This document shows, piece by piece, positions 28,030-36,540 of a DNA stretch of 64,000 nt. The DNA comes from Actinomadura sp. CNU-125. Its GTDB lineage: Bacteria > Actinomycetota > Actinomycetes > Streptosporangiales > Streptosporangiaceae. The notes below the pieces were generated by a model, which saw only the letters and a program-made list of their open reading frames with translations, was not told the DNA's origin and did no database searches. Numbering within the stretch: position 1 is the first letter of the stretch; each line of letters opens with the position of its first letter. The DNA lies in contig NZ_MKJY01000333.1 of assembly GCF_001942465.1 (NCBI RefSeq), forward strand, positions 56,471 to 120,470. The letters are read 5' to 3'. The translations under genes were made by a program, and so were the position numbers.

Positions 28030-28428
28030 ATGGACGGCAGGCACATGCAGATCGGCGAGGTCGCCGACCGGACCGGTTTGAGCCTGCGCACCATCCGCCA
28101 CTACGAGGACGTCGGCCTCGCGCTCCCCACCGCGCGCTCGCAGGGCGGCTTCCGCCTCTACACCGACGACGACGTCGCCCGCCTCCTGGTCATCAAGCGG
28201 ATGAAGCCCCTCGACTTCACCCTCGAAGAGATGCGCGACCTCCTCGAGATCATCGACGAACTCCAGTCGCCCGGCACCGACGAGGACACCAGAGCCGACC
28301 TCGCCAAGCGCCTCGGCGTCTACCGCACGCTTGTCGAAGAACGCTGCGCGAAGATCCGTGCGCGCCTGTCCGACGCCGAACAGTTCTCCGCCGAACTCTC
28401 GGCGGAGCTCCGCAAGCACCGGGCCTGA
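28030..28428 (+). CDS. MerR-family transcriptional regulator
   Basis: 132 residues after a strong GAGGAGGAA site. The MerR winged helix is typical: QIGEVADRTGLSLRTIRHYE, DVGLALPTARSQGGFRLYTD, DDVARLLVIKRMKPLDFTLE, then a coiled-coil dimerisation helix (VYRTLVEERCAKIRARLSD). No cysteines of a metal-sensing type are seen at the C-terminus apart from one in EERCAK, so the inducer is unknown. It converges on the MFS gene at 28519. Confidence 0.9.
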   Translation: MDGRHMQIGEVADRTGLSLRTIRHYEDVGLALPTARSQGGFRLYTDDDVARLLVIKRMKPLDFTLEEMRDLLEIIDELQSPGTDEDTRADLAKRLGVYRTLVEERCAKIRARLSDAEQFSAELSAELRKHRA

Positions 28429-28431
28429 CCC

Positions 28432-28478
28432 CGCGCCGAACTCCTCGCCGAACTCCGCGCCGAACCCCTCGCCCCCGA
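28432..28478. repeat. Short degenerate GCCGAACTCC repeats
   Basis: Three to four imperfect copies of a CGCCGAACTCC-like unit lie in the 90-bp gap between the MerR stop and the MFS gene's 3' end. They are probably low-complexity drift; no hairpin or operator is obvious. Confidence 0.35.
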
Positions 28479-28518
28479 GCGGACGGCGGCGCCGGAGGCA
28501 TCGGGCTCCCGCCCGGTT

Positions 28519-30027
28519 TCACGGGGTGACGGGGGTGATGCCCTGGGGGGACGCGGGGTCTTCGGTCTTTTCGGTCGTGCGGCGGGGGAGGGCCAGGGCG
28601 AGAAGGACGCCGGCGAGTCCGACGGCTCCGCAGATGACGAAGGCCGTGGTGATTCCCGTGTCGCTGTAATAGGTCGTGCCGTCCACGACCTTGGCGATGT
28701 GCGAATCGTTCAGGACGGCGAAGACCAGCACGGGCAGGATCGCGGGGAAGATGTTGCCGGAGGTGGAGGCGATTCCTCCGGCCGTCGCCTGGAGCCGGGC
28801 GGGGACCGACTCGATCAGCAGGTTGGGGGTCGCGGCGTAGCCGATGCCGCAGCCGAAGCTGATCAGCGTGGCGAAGAGGGCGACCGGCGCCAGCCCGGTG
28901 TGGAGGACGCCCATCAGCAGGCAGCCCGCGGACGCCAGCAGCATGCCGGTGACCATCATCGTCCTGGAGGTCGTCCGCCGCCGGACGAGCGAGCCGACGG
29001 CGTAGCCGCCGAGCAGCATCGACAGGCCCACCGGCACCTGGACGACGGCGTAGCCGACGGAACCGGCGCCGAGGCCGTACTCGAGGCCGAGGTCGTCGGG
29101 CGTCATGACCATCATCGGGGTCAGCACGCTGAACGTCGCGACCAGTGCCCAGCAGAGGCCGGAGCTCAGGGTGGTGAAGGCCACGGTGCGTTCCGCGAGG
29201 ACGCGCAGGTCGATGATCGGGTCCCGCACCAGCCGCGCGGAGACCAGCCACGCGACCGTCAGGCCCGCTCCGAGGATCGCGCAGCCGATCGTGCTGGCGG
29301 AGGACCAGCCCCATTCGGGGCCCAGGCTGACCGCGATGAGGATTCCGGCGAGGCCCGAGCCGAGGAGGACGGCGCCGAGAAGGTCGATCCGCGAAGTCAG
29401 CCGGACCGGCGACTCGTCGGTGGTGACGCGGATGAGTGCGGCCAGGACGACGAGGACGACCGCGCAGAACCAGAAGATGCCGCGGAAACCGAAGGCTTCG
29501 ATGAGCATCCCGCCGAGAACGGGGGCAGGGATGGTGACCAGTCCCATGCCGGTCGTCGAGATGCTCACGGCCATCGCGACGCTCCGCTCGGGGTAGACGT
29601 CCCGGATGAGCGAGTAGACCAGGAACAGGCAGGGGCTGAGCAGGCCCGCCAGCGCCCAGCCGAAGACGAGGACTCCGAATGCCGGTGCCAGGGCGGCGAC
29701 CAGGGAGCCGACCGCGGAGAGCGCCACGGACAGGACGAGGATCCGCCTTTTTCCGTGGGTATCGGCGAGCTTGCCCAGCAGCGGCGAGGCGACGGTCCCG
29801 ATGAGAAGGAAGGACGTCAGCACCCACACGCCCTGGTTGGTCGAAAAGTGCGATGAGATGTCCGGAAGGGCGATCGAAATCATGACGTAACTGCAGCTCA
29901 GCAGCTCCAGTGCCGCGACCATCGACAGGAACGAGCACCACAGCCGTGGCGTCCACTTCTCGCCCCGGTCGGTAACATGCTGTTCGGCGGATTCGTCGTC
30001 CGCGTTGCGGGCTGGGTGAAATTTCAT
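28519..30027 (-). CDS. MFS transporter, DHA2-like 14-helix type
   Basis: 502 residues with about 14 predicted helices. Motif A is GKLADTHGKRRILVLSVALS between helices 2 and 3; motif C-like GMGLVTIPAPVLGGMLIEA lies in helix 5. LLSCSYVMISIALPDISSHF and TNQGVWVLTSFLLIGTVASP match the DHA2 drug:H+ antiporters. It follows the RidA and FAD oxidase genes on the same strand, so it may import or export the substrate or product of that pathway. The N-terminal 25 residues are polar and cytoplasmic. No frameshift is seen. Confidence 0.85.
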   Translation of the reverse strand: MKFHPARNADDESAEQHVTDRGEKWTPRLWCSFLSMVAALELLSCSYVMISIALPDISSHFSTNQGVWVLTSFLLIGTVASPLLGKLADTHGKRRILVLSVALSAVGSLVAALAPAFGVLVFGWALAGLLSPCLFLVYSLIRDVYPERSVAMAVSISTTGMGLVTIPAPVLGGMLIEAFGFRGIFWFCAVVLVVLAALIRVTTDESPVRLTSRIDLLGAVLLGSGLAGILIAVSLGPEWGWSSASTIGCAILGAGLTVAWLVSARLVRDPIIDLRVLAERTVAFTTLSSGLCWALVATFSVLTPMMVMTPDDLGLEYGLGAGSVGYAVVQVPVGLSMLLGGYAVGSLVRRRTTSRTMMVTGMLLASAGCLLMGVLHTGLAPVALFATLISFGCGIGYAATPNLLIESVPARLQATAGGIASTSGNIFPAILPVLVFAVLNDSHIAKVVDGTTYYSDTGITTAFVICGAVGLAGVLLALALPRRTTEKTEDPASPQGITPVTP

Positions 30028-30195
30028 GGCACAGGGCCTTTCGCGAGGGCTTGCCGAACGAATCGATCTCGCCGCGCCGGACGCCGCCGTGCACCGGGGT
30101 GCGGCCGGCCGGCCATGTCCGGACGGCGCGGAGCGCCTGCCGCGCTCCGCACGGAGGTGGAACCTGTTGGCGCAGGTTCCACCCCCGGTGTCCAT

Positions 30196-30597
30196 CTAGG
30201 CGCCCAGGTACGCGGTCGCCTTGAGTTCGATGCGGGCTCCCGGCACGCGCCCGCGCCCAGCCGGGCGGCGCCGACGGCGGTCCAGGCCGGGTAGGGCGCG
30301 ACGACGTGCCGCTCCTTGACCGCGGTGAAGGCGGCGATGTCCGCGTCGAGGTCACGGTGGAAGGTGACCATGTCGACCACGTGCGGCATGTCGGCGCCGG
30401 CCGCGGCGAGCACCCGGCGCAGGTTCCGGAAGACCGCCTCGAACTGCTCGGCGGGGTCCGCCGGGATCGCGCCGTGCGCGTCGACGCCCAGCACCCCCGA
30501 GCAGAGGACGAAGTCCCCGGCCCGGACGGCGGGCGCGATGTGCCAGCCGTCGTACATCTCCCGCATCCCGTCCGGGACGATGGGCGTGTGGCTCATC
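30196..30597 (-). CDS. RidA-family enamine/imine deaminase, frameshifted near its end
   Basis: About 133 residues, ATG 30597. The RidA pattern is present: SHTPIVPDGMREMYDGWHIA, then AVRAGDFVLCSGVLGVDAHG, AEQFEAVFRNLRRVLAAAGA, VVDMVTFHRDLDADIAAFTA and PYPAWTAVGAARLGAG. One base is missing near 30250; restoring it gives ARVPGARIELKATAYLGA and a TAG at 30196-30198, the normal RidA end with the conserved Glu. RidA hydrolyses reactive imines, so pairing with the FAD amine oxidase upstream makes sense. Confidence 0.85.
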
Positions 30598-30607
30598 CGC
30601 TGCCTCT

Positions 30608-30653
30608 CCGTCGTGTCTCTCGGTCGTGTCTCGGTCGTGTCTCTCGGTCGTGC
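30608..30653. repeat. Tandem GGTCGTGTCTC repeats between RidA and the FAD oxidase
   Basis: Roughly four copies of a TCGTGTCTC(TC)GG unit lie in the short gap after the FAD oxidase stop, with 11- and 13-bp spacing. Such slippage-prone repeats sit just before the RidA start and could vary its translation. Confidence 0.5.
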
Positions 30654-30664
30654 GCCGGAGCCGG

Positions 30665-31909
30665 TCATCGCCGGGAGGCGAGCCATCCGGCGGTGTTCCA
30701 GCCCGGTTCGCCCCATTGGGCGCGGAACACCTCGTGGGGGATGCTGTCCTTCCACCGTCCGTGGACGGCGAGTTCGGCGGTCAGCCGCCCGATCTCGTCG
30801 GCGGCCATGGCTCCGCGCTCGCCCTCGACGGCGATGACGGTGCGTTCGTCCACGAGGTCGATGTAGGGGCGTTCGGTCGGGGTGGCCGAGACGAGGCAGG
30901 GCCGCGTCCGCGCGGGACCGAACTCCCGGCCGGGCATCAGGTCGCGCAGGACTGCGAGGGCCTCGCCGATGTCCTCTTGGCGGCCGCCGGTGCGGACCCA
31001 GGCGCCGATCTCCTCGGCGGTGTCCAGCGGGGTGTCCAGCAGGCTGCGGCCCGACACCTTCACGTACCACTCGCCGTCGGGATAGCGCAGCGGCGACATG
31101 ACGATGCCGCCGAAGACCGTGCGCGCGTCGCGCTGCTTGAGGTACATCATGGCGGGCATGTCGAGCGCGTCCGGCCCGTCCACCGCGACGAGGACGACGG
31201 TCGCCCCGAAGGTCGGCATCAGCAGCGGGCGGGGCAGCAGGCCGGTGGCGTTGCTCGCGGCGCCGGTGGCCAGCACGACCCGCCCGGCCGTCCAGGACGC
31301 CCCCGAACGGGCGGTGACCCGGACCCCGTCGTGCGCCCGCTCCGTGCGCACGACCTCGTCGCGCACCAGGTCCGCGCCCGCCGCCGAGGTCGCCGCGGCG
31401 AGTTCGGCCCGCACCAGGCGGCGGGGGTTGAGGATGGCGGCGTCGCGCTGCACCACGGCGACGTGCCCCGGCTCGAACGTCACGGACGGGTACGCCTCGC
31501 GCAGCTCCGCCGCGTCCAGTTCGGACACCTCGACGCCGAGGTCGCGGGCGTTGGCGACCAGGATCCCCCGGTCGAACCAGTCCGCGGACGAGCCGCCGGC
31601 CGGCGCCTCGGGCATGACCGACACCGAGTGGGTCGGGACGGTGAACGTGACGCCGGTGCGCTCGCGCAACTCCGCGAACCGGCGGATCGAGCGCATCGCG
31701 AGCAGGGACGTCACGAGCGGAACCTCCAGGACGTGCGCGAGCCGCCCCTCGTCGTAATAGCCCGCCCACACGCCCCGATGGTCCTCGAAACCGGACGGTT
31801 CGTCCGGGCCCACCACCAGGACCGAGCGCCCGCGATCGGCGAGGTGCCGAGCCGTGGCGGACCCGATCGGCCCGGCCCCCACCACGATGACGTCGTACTG
31901 GCCCTGCAT
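30665..31909 (-). CDS. FAD-dependent amine/amino-acid oxidoreductase (DAO family)
   Basis: 414 residues; ATG 31909 follows AGAGGAGAA. The FAD-binding motif DVIVVGAGPIGSATARHLAD is at the N-terminus; the DAO fold continues with RDAAILNPRRLVRAELAAAT, VVLATGAASNATGLL and a C-terminal FAD contact (VDERTVIAVEGERGAMAADE). It resembles sarcosine-oxidase-like enzymes that oxidise N-methyl or secondary amines to imines, passing the product to RidA. The divergent TetR gene at 32243 is the likely regulator. The exact substrate is unknown. Confidence 0.8.
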   Translation of the reverse strand: MQGQYDVIVVGAGPIGSATARHLADRGRSVLVVGPDEPSGFEDHRGVWAGYYDEGRLAHVLEVPLVTSLLAMRSIRRFAELRERTGVTFTVPTHSVSVMPEAPAGGSSADWFDRGILVANARDLGVEVSELDAAELREAYPSVTFEPGHVAVVQRDAAILNPRRLVRAELAAATSAAGADLVRDEVVRTERAHDGVRVTARSGASWTAGRVVLATGAASNATGLLPRPLLMPTFGATVVLVAVDGPDALDMPAMMYLKQRDARTVFGGIVMSPLRYPDGEWYVKVSGRSLLDTPLDTAEEIGAWVRTGGRQEDIGEALAVLRDLMPGREFGPARTRPCLVSATPTERPYIDLVDERTVIAVEGERGAMAADEIGRLTAELAVHGRWKDSIPHEVFRAQWGEPGWNTAGWLASRR

Positions 31910-32242
31910 GCTGTTCTCCTCTTTCGTGTCGGAGCGCCCGCCGCCCGTCCGGCGTCCGCGTCCGACCGCCGCGGGAGCGCCGGCCCTGGCGTTCGAAGCG
32001 GGCACCATGTGGCGTCGACGGACTTGGGGCGGTGCGCTCGGGAAGGCCGCGGCGGGTACCGCGCCCGGGGGCGGAGAGCGAGACGGAAACGCGCGCCGGT
32101 GTGCGGACGGCATCGGCCGCACCGGAACGGCCGTGGAACGCGCCGGGGTCCGGGGCCCTGCGGCTCGACCACCGCCGGGCGTAGATCATGATGGGACCAC
32201 GGCACCGCTAAAGTCAACAGCTAGACCCTTTTAGGGGAAGAG
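31910..32242. other. Divergent promoter region between the FAD oxidase and the TetR regulator
   Basis: 333 bp without a gene. CCCTTTTAGGG at 32227-32237 is an interrupted palindrome 5 bp before the TetR start and overlaps its AGGGGAAG ribosome site; it could be an autoregulatory operator. CTAAAGTCAACAGCTAG just upstream is the most AT-rich stretch and may hold the promoter. Confidence 0.4.
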
Positions 32243-32875
32243 ATGAGCGACGGCACCACCCGGCCCGCCGACCAGGAGCGCGCGACGCCGGTCGACGCCG
32301 CCGAGCCGCAACGCGAACGCGTCCGCACCGGCGGCCGCAGCGAACGGGTCCGGCACGCCGTCGCGCGGGCCGTCCTGGACCTGCTCGCCGAGCGCGTCGT
32401 CGACTTCGGCCCCAGCGAGGTCGCCGCCCGGGCGGACCTCAACCGCAAGACGATCTATCGCTGGTGGCCCACGTTCGCCGACCTGATCCGCGAGGGCCTC
32501 AACGCGCATTCGAGCGGCATCGAAGTCCCCGACACCGGCTCATGGGAGCGGGACCTCCACGAACTGGCGCACCGCCTCGCGCAGTTCTTCGCGAGCCCCG
32601 TCGAGGTCAGCACCAACGCGATCATCGCCTCGCGCCGCACACCCGAGCTGAGCACGCTCATCTTCGAGCACTTCGAACCGGTCCAGGAAGCCTGGCGCGC
32701 CGTCGTCGCCCGCGGCATCGCCCGCGGCGAGGTCCACCCGGACTGCACGCCGGAGGCGGTGATCAACATACTGGCGAGCCCGCTCATCCTCACCCCCCTC
32801 ACGCTCCACCGGGCCGCGACGCGCCGCGAGGTCGACGCCCTCGTGGACCTGGTCCTGCGCGCGACCCGTCCCTGA
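32243..32875 (+). CDS. TetR-family transcriptional regulator
   Basis: 210 residues; ATG 32243 after AGGGGAAG. The TetR helix-turn-helix spans residues about 32-78: RVRHAVARAVLDLLAERVVD, FGPSEVAARADLNRKTIYRW, WPTFADLIREGL. The C-terminal ligand domain (TetR_C with ASRRTPELSTLIFEHFEPVQ) is of the class that often controls MFS or oxidoreductase genes. It diverges from the FAD oxidase/RidA/MFS unit and probably represses it. Confidence 0.88.
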   Translation: MSDGTTRPADQERATPVDAAEPQRERVRTGGRSERVRHAVARAVLDLLAERVVDFGPSEVAARADLNRKTIYRWWPTFADLIREGLNAHSSGIEVPDTGSWERDLHELAHRLAQFFASPVEVSTNAIIASRRTPELSTLIFEHFEPVQEAWRAVVARGIARGEVHPDCTPEAVINILASPLILTPLTLHRAATRREVDALVDLVLRATRP

Positions 32876-32902
32876 GCCGCCGGGCCGGTCCCCGGACGCG
32901 AC

Positions 32903-32934
32903 GCGGCCCCCGACCTCGCGAGGTCGGGGGCCGC
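32903..32934. terminator. Perfect 16-bp-arm palindromic terminator
   Basis: GCGGCCCCCGACCTCG (32903-32918) is followed at once by its exact reverse complement. It lies between the converging TetR and subtilase genes and can stop transcription from both sides. Confidence 0.85.
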
Positions 32935-32958
32935 GTGCGCGAGAACGAACGGAGGCGA

Positions 32959-34683
32959 TTAGCGCCTGACGGCGGCGAACGCGTCGACGATGCCGCTGCC
33001 GTAGAACCCGTTGTCGCGCTTGGAGCCCTCGCAGGAGTGGGTGGCCACGACCTTCTCGAACGACCCGTCGGCCTGCTCGACGTACCGGGTGTAGGTGTAG
33101 GAGCCGCCGCGCGGGCACTTGGTCGCGTCCGCGGTGCCGGTCAGGATCGACCGGACGGCCGACGGGGCCATGGTGAGCCCCCCGTTCGCCCGGTCGCGCT
33201 CGCCGTACCGGCTGACGATCAGTGCCGCGACGCCCGCCGCGTGCGGCGAGGCCATCGAGGTGCCCTGGATCGACTGGTAGTACGCGCAGGTGCCGTCCTT
33301 GCAGCTGCGCACCACCCGCGGGGTGTTGGGCGTGCCGTCGGCGTTCAGCTCGCCCCGCTCGCGGGCGATCGACTCGGGGTAGGCGGCCCAGATGCCGGCC
33401 TTGTCGTCGAGCTTCCCGTCGGCGGTGTCGTACTTGTCGCCACCGGGCGCCGCGACCGCGGTGTAGCCCTTTCCGAAGCTGGAGTAGTACGCCTTGCGCT
33501 CGCTGATCCCGGTCGAGGAGACCGGGATGACGTGGTCGCCTTCCCCGGGGAGGGAGAGGCAGCTCGCCGGGATCGTGCGCTCGTAGGGCTGCTCGCCGGG
33601 CTCCGAGGCGAAGTCCGGGCTGGTCGCGTCGGTGTTGGTCTCGGTGTAGTCGATCGCCTCGTTGCCCGCGGCGGCGACGAGGGTGACGCCGTGCCGGTGC
33701 GCGAAGTTCAGCGCCCGGTTCGCCGCCTTGATGATCGTCTGCTGCTCGGCCTGGTCGGCCGGGGAGTCCGCGGGGTTGTTCGCGCAGTTGAACAGCCACG
33801 GGTCGATGTAGTAGCTCATGTTGACCACGTCGATGCCGTGCTTGCCCGCGTAGGTGAGCGCGTCCACCGTGGGCTGCAGGAAGAAGTAGCCGGAGTCCTG
33901 GCCCGCGCGCAGGTTGACGAGCGACACGTCGGGCGCGACGCCGGCCATGCCGAGACCGTTGCGGGGCGAGGCGATCGTCGACGCGACGTGGGTGCCGTGC
34001 TCGTTCTCGTCCACGTCCGCCGGGTCGTTGCAGGACTTGTCCGGCTCCTCGGCGCAGGGGCCGTCGACCTCGGCGCCGTTGGCGTCGACCGGGACATCGG
34101 TGGTGAAGTTGCGGCTCAGCGCCCGGTTGAAGTTGGGCGCGATGTCCGGGTGGGAGCCGTCGATGCCGGTGTCGATGACGCCGACCGTGACCCGTCGGTC
34201 ACCGGGTTCGACCCGGTACGAGCCCTTGGCCGTGGCGCGGATCTGCTTCATGTCCCACTGCAGGTCCGCGAGGGGCTCCTCGCCCTTCTTCGCGCCCTTG
34301 ACGGTGGTGGTGCCGGTGGTCTGGCCCCGGCCCTCCTTCTCGACGGCGAACTGCTCGGTGGCCTTCCCGGTCTTGGGGGCCCGGCCGATCACCCGGTTGG
34401 CGGCCGCGCCGTCCAGGGCGCTCTGCCGCCGGACCCGCGCCGCGAATCCGGTGTCGGCGGACCGGACGGTCGCCACGCCGACGTCGGTGTTCTCGCGGAC
34501 GATCGTGCCTCCGGCCGCCTCGACGGCGGCGCGGGCATCGGGGAGCGAGACGCCGTCCTTGTAGAGGACCACGTACTCGGAGGCTTGGCCGGGAGCCCGG
34601 TCGGGCACGGCCGAAGCTGGGACCGCCAGCGCGGTCGTCATGGTGACGACGGCGCAGGCGGCGGTGAACAAGGTACGCCGCAA
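32959..34683 (-). CDS. Secreted S8 (subtilisin-family) serine protease
   Basis: 574 residues. I chose TTG 34683 because AGGAGG lies seven bases upstream and a signal peptide follows (RRTLFTAACAVVTMTTALAV, PASA). An I9-like propeptide (EYVVLYKDGVSLPDARAAVE) precedes the catalytic domain. The triad is visible: Asp in GVIDTGIDGSHPDIAP, His in DENEHGTHVASTIAS, Ser in IQGTSMASPHAAGVAALIV, with the oxyanion Asn in TLVAAAGNEAIDY. Paired cysteines (CAEEPDKSC, CANN ... ) suggest disulfides outside the cell. It has no C-terminal add-on domain, so it is a plain extracellular protease. A perfect palindromic terminator follows it. Confidence 0.92.
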   Translation of the reverse strand: MRRTLFTAACAVVTMTTALAVPASAVPDRAPGQASEYVVLYKDGVSLPDARAAVEAAGGTIVRENTDVGVATVRSADTGFAARVRRQSALDGAAANRVIGRAPKTGKATEQFAVEKEGRGQTTGTTTVKGAKKGEEPLADLQWDMKQIRATAKGSYRVEPGDRRVTVGVIDTGIDGSHPDIAPNFNRALSRNFTTDVPVDANGAEVDGPCAEEPDKSCNDPADVDENEHGTHVASTIASPRNGLGMAGVAPDVSLVNLRAGQDSGYFFLQPTVDALTYAGKHGIDVVNMSYYIDPWLFNCANNPADSPADQAEQQTIIKAANRALNFAHRHGVTLVAAAGNEAIDYTETNTDATSPDFASEPGEQPYERTIPASCLSLPGEGDHVIPVSSTGISERKAYYSSFGKGYTAVAAPGGDKYDTADGKLDDKAGIWAAYPESIARERGELNADGTPNTPRVVRSCKDGTCAYYQSIQGTSMASPHAAGVAALIVSRYGERDRANGGLTMAPSAVRSILTGTADATKCPRGGSYTYTRYVEQADGSFEKVVATHSCEGSKRDNGFYGSGIVDAFAAVRR

Positions 34684-35079
34684 CGCACAACCTCCTGGCA
34701 AAAGATGGCGATTCGCCCGAAATGCGAGCGAGCCAGGAGACGTTACGGCGGTGACTGTTGAGGCTTGCGTACGACTTTGTAACAAAACGGGGCAATTTCG
34801 GTTCGGGAGGTGGGGGCCGCGATTTTTCGCCCGTGCGGGCCGCAGGGCCCTTAACGGACTTTTCGCAGTTGAGAGCACAAAACCGGGAATGCGGAGCCGC
34901 CGGACGGCCGGACGCGAACCGTCGGAAGGCGCGGGCGTCGTGGGCCTGGCGGCATTGCCGGTGACTCCCGAGTCGGTTAGCTTCCGCCTAGAACCGCCCG
35001 TGGCGGCCCCGCCAGCATCGCCGTGAGGACCCATGACTCCCGACAGTCCCGTCCCGCCCCGCACCGGCGGGCGCCCGCG
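34684..35079. other. Divergent region between the subtilase and the DHA2 exporter
   Basis: 396 bp without a supported gene. It holds an AT-richer stretch (34755-34800, with TTGTAACAAAACG), probably the subtilase promoter. The small palindrome GACTC-CC-GAGTC (34963-34974), followed by GGTTAGCTTCCGCCTAGAAC, is a candidate operator/promoter for the exporter. Confidence 0.35.
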
Positions 35080-36540
35080 ATGACGCGCATCCCCCATCGG
35101 GCCCGCGCCCGCAAGCGCGCCGCGCCCGCCTCGGAAGGCGGTACGGGGGGACGGGACGGCGGCGCGCCGGGCGGGCGCCTCGCGCTCGCGCTCCTCGCCA
35201 CCTGCCAGCTCACGCTCGTGGTGGACGCCTCGATCGTGAACGTCGCGCTGCCGAGCATCCGGAGCGGCCTGGGATTCGGCGACGCGGGGCTGTCCTGGGT
35301 GGTCAACGCCTACACCCTCGCGTTCGGCGGGCTGCTCCTGCTCGGCGGACGCGCGGGGGACCTGCTCGGGCACCGGCGGGTGTTCATGGCGGGCGTCGGC
35401 CTGTTCACCGTCGCGTCCCTGGCCGGCGGGCTCGCCGCCACGCCGGGGCAGCTGCTGGCGGCGCGGGCGGCGCAGGGCGCCGGAGCCGCCCTCGCCGGGC
35501 CCGGAGCGCTCGCGCTCATCGCCACGACGTTCGAGGACGGGCCGCGCCGGAGCCGGGCGCTGGCCGTGTCCGCGATCGTCGGGAGCGCGGGCATGGTGGT
35601 CGGGCTCGTCCTCGGCGGGGTGCTGACGGCCTGGGCGTCCTGGCGCGCCGTCCTGTTCGTCAACGTTCCGGTCGGGGCCGCGATCGTCCTGCTCGCACCG
35701 CGCGCCGTCCGCGAGTCCCCGCGCCGGGAGGGCCGCTTCGATCTGGCCGGCGCGTTCGCCTGCACCGCCGGTTCGGCGCTCCTGGTGTACGGCTTCATCC
35801 GCGCCGCCGAGGGCGGCTGGTCCGCGGGCTGGACGCCGGGCGCCTTCGGCGTCGCCGTGCTGCTGCTCGCGCTGTTCCCGGTGATCGAGGCGCGGGCCCG
35901 GCAGCCCATCATGCCGCTGCGGCTGCTGCGCGACCGGGACCGGGTGGGCGCGCTCCTCATGCGGCTGCTGCTCACAGCGGCCATGGGCGGCATGCTGTTC
36001 TTCCTCACCCTCTACGTCCAGGGGGTGCTCGGGTACGGGCCGCTGGCGACCGGGTTCGGCTTCCTGCCGACGACGATCGCGCTCATCGCCGCCAGCCGGG
36101 CGGTGCCCCCGCTGCTGCCCCGGTACGGCCCGCGGCCGATCATGACGGCGGGCGCGGTGCTGTGCCTGGCGGGGATGGTGTGGCTGACGCAGGCCGCGCA
36201 GGGCAGCTCCTACGTCACGATGATCCTCGGCCCGGTGCTGCTGTTCGGCGCCGGCACCGGGCTGGTGTCGGTGGCGGCGACGTTCGTGGCGCTGGCGTCG
36301 GTGCCGCCGGGCGAGACCGGCGCCACGTCGGCGCTGCTGCAGAGCATGCAGCAGATCGGCGGCTCGCTCGGGCTCGCTGTCCTGGTCAGCGTGCACGACG
36401 CCGCCGCGGGCGGGGCCACCGGGCTGGACGGCATGCGCGGCGCGTTCACCGCGGGGGCGGTGTTCACCGCCGGGATGCTCCTGACGGCGCTGCTCGCCTT
36501 CCGCCGCCGCCCCGCGGGCCCCGCGCCCGGCTCACAGTGA
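35080..36540 (+). CDS. DHA2-family MFS drug exporter at the edge of the biosynthetic cluster
   Basis: 486 residues from ATG 35080 (GTG 35023 is also possible; neither has a strong ribosome site). Fourteen helices are predicted. LTLVVDASIVNVALPSIRSG is helix 1 with motif D1, GGRAGDLLGHRRVFMAGVGL is motif A, and RAAQGAGAALAGPGALALIA with GSAGMVVGLVLGGVLTAWAS are helices 4-5 with motif C. This is the EmrB/QacA drug:H+ antiporter class. It converges on the first cluster gene and overlaps its 3' end by nine bases. Export of the cluster's product, or self-resistance, is a reasonable inference. Confidence 0.85.
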   Translation: MTRIPHRARARKRAAPASEGGTGGRDGGAPGGRLALALLATCQLTLVVDASIVNVALPSIRSGLGFGDAGLSWVVNAYTLAFGGLLLLGGRAGDLLGHRRVFMAGVGLFTVASLAGGLAATPGQLLAARAAQGAGAALAGPGALALIATTFEDGPRRSRALAVSAIVGSAGMVVGLVLGGVLTAWASWRAVLFVNVPVGAAIVLLAPRAVRESPRREGRFDLAGAFACTAGSALLVYGFIRAAEGGWSAGWTPGAFGVAVLLLALFPVIEARARQPIMPLRLLRDRDRVGALLMRLLLTAAMGGMLFFLTLYVQGVLGYGPLATGFGFLPTTIALIAASRAVPPLLPRYGPRPIMTAGAVLCLAGMVWLTQAAQGSSYVTMILGPVLLFGAGTGLVSVAATFVALASVPPGETGATSALLQSMQQIGGSLGLAVLVSVHDAAAGGATGLDGMRGAFTAGAVFTAGMLLTALLAFRRRPAGPAPGSQ

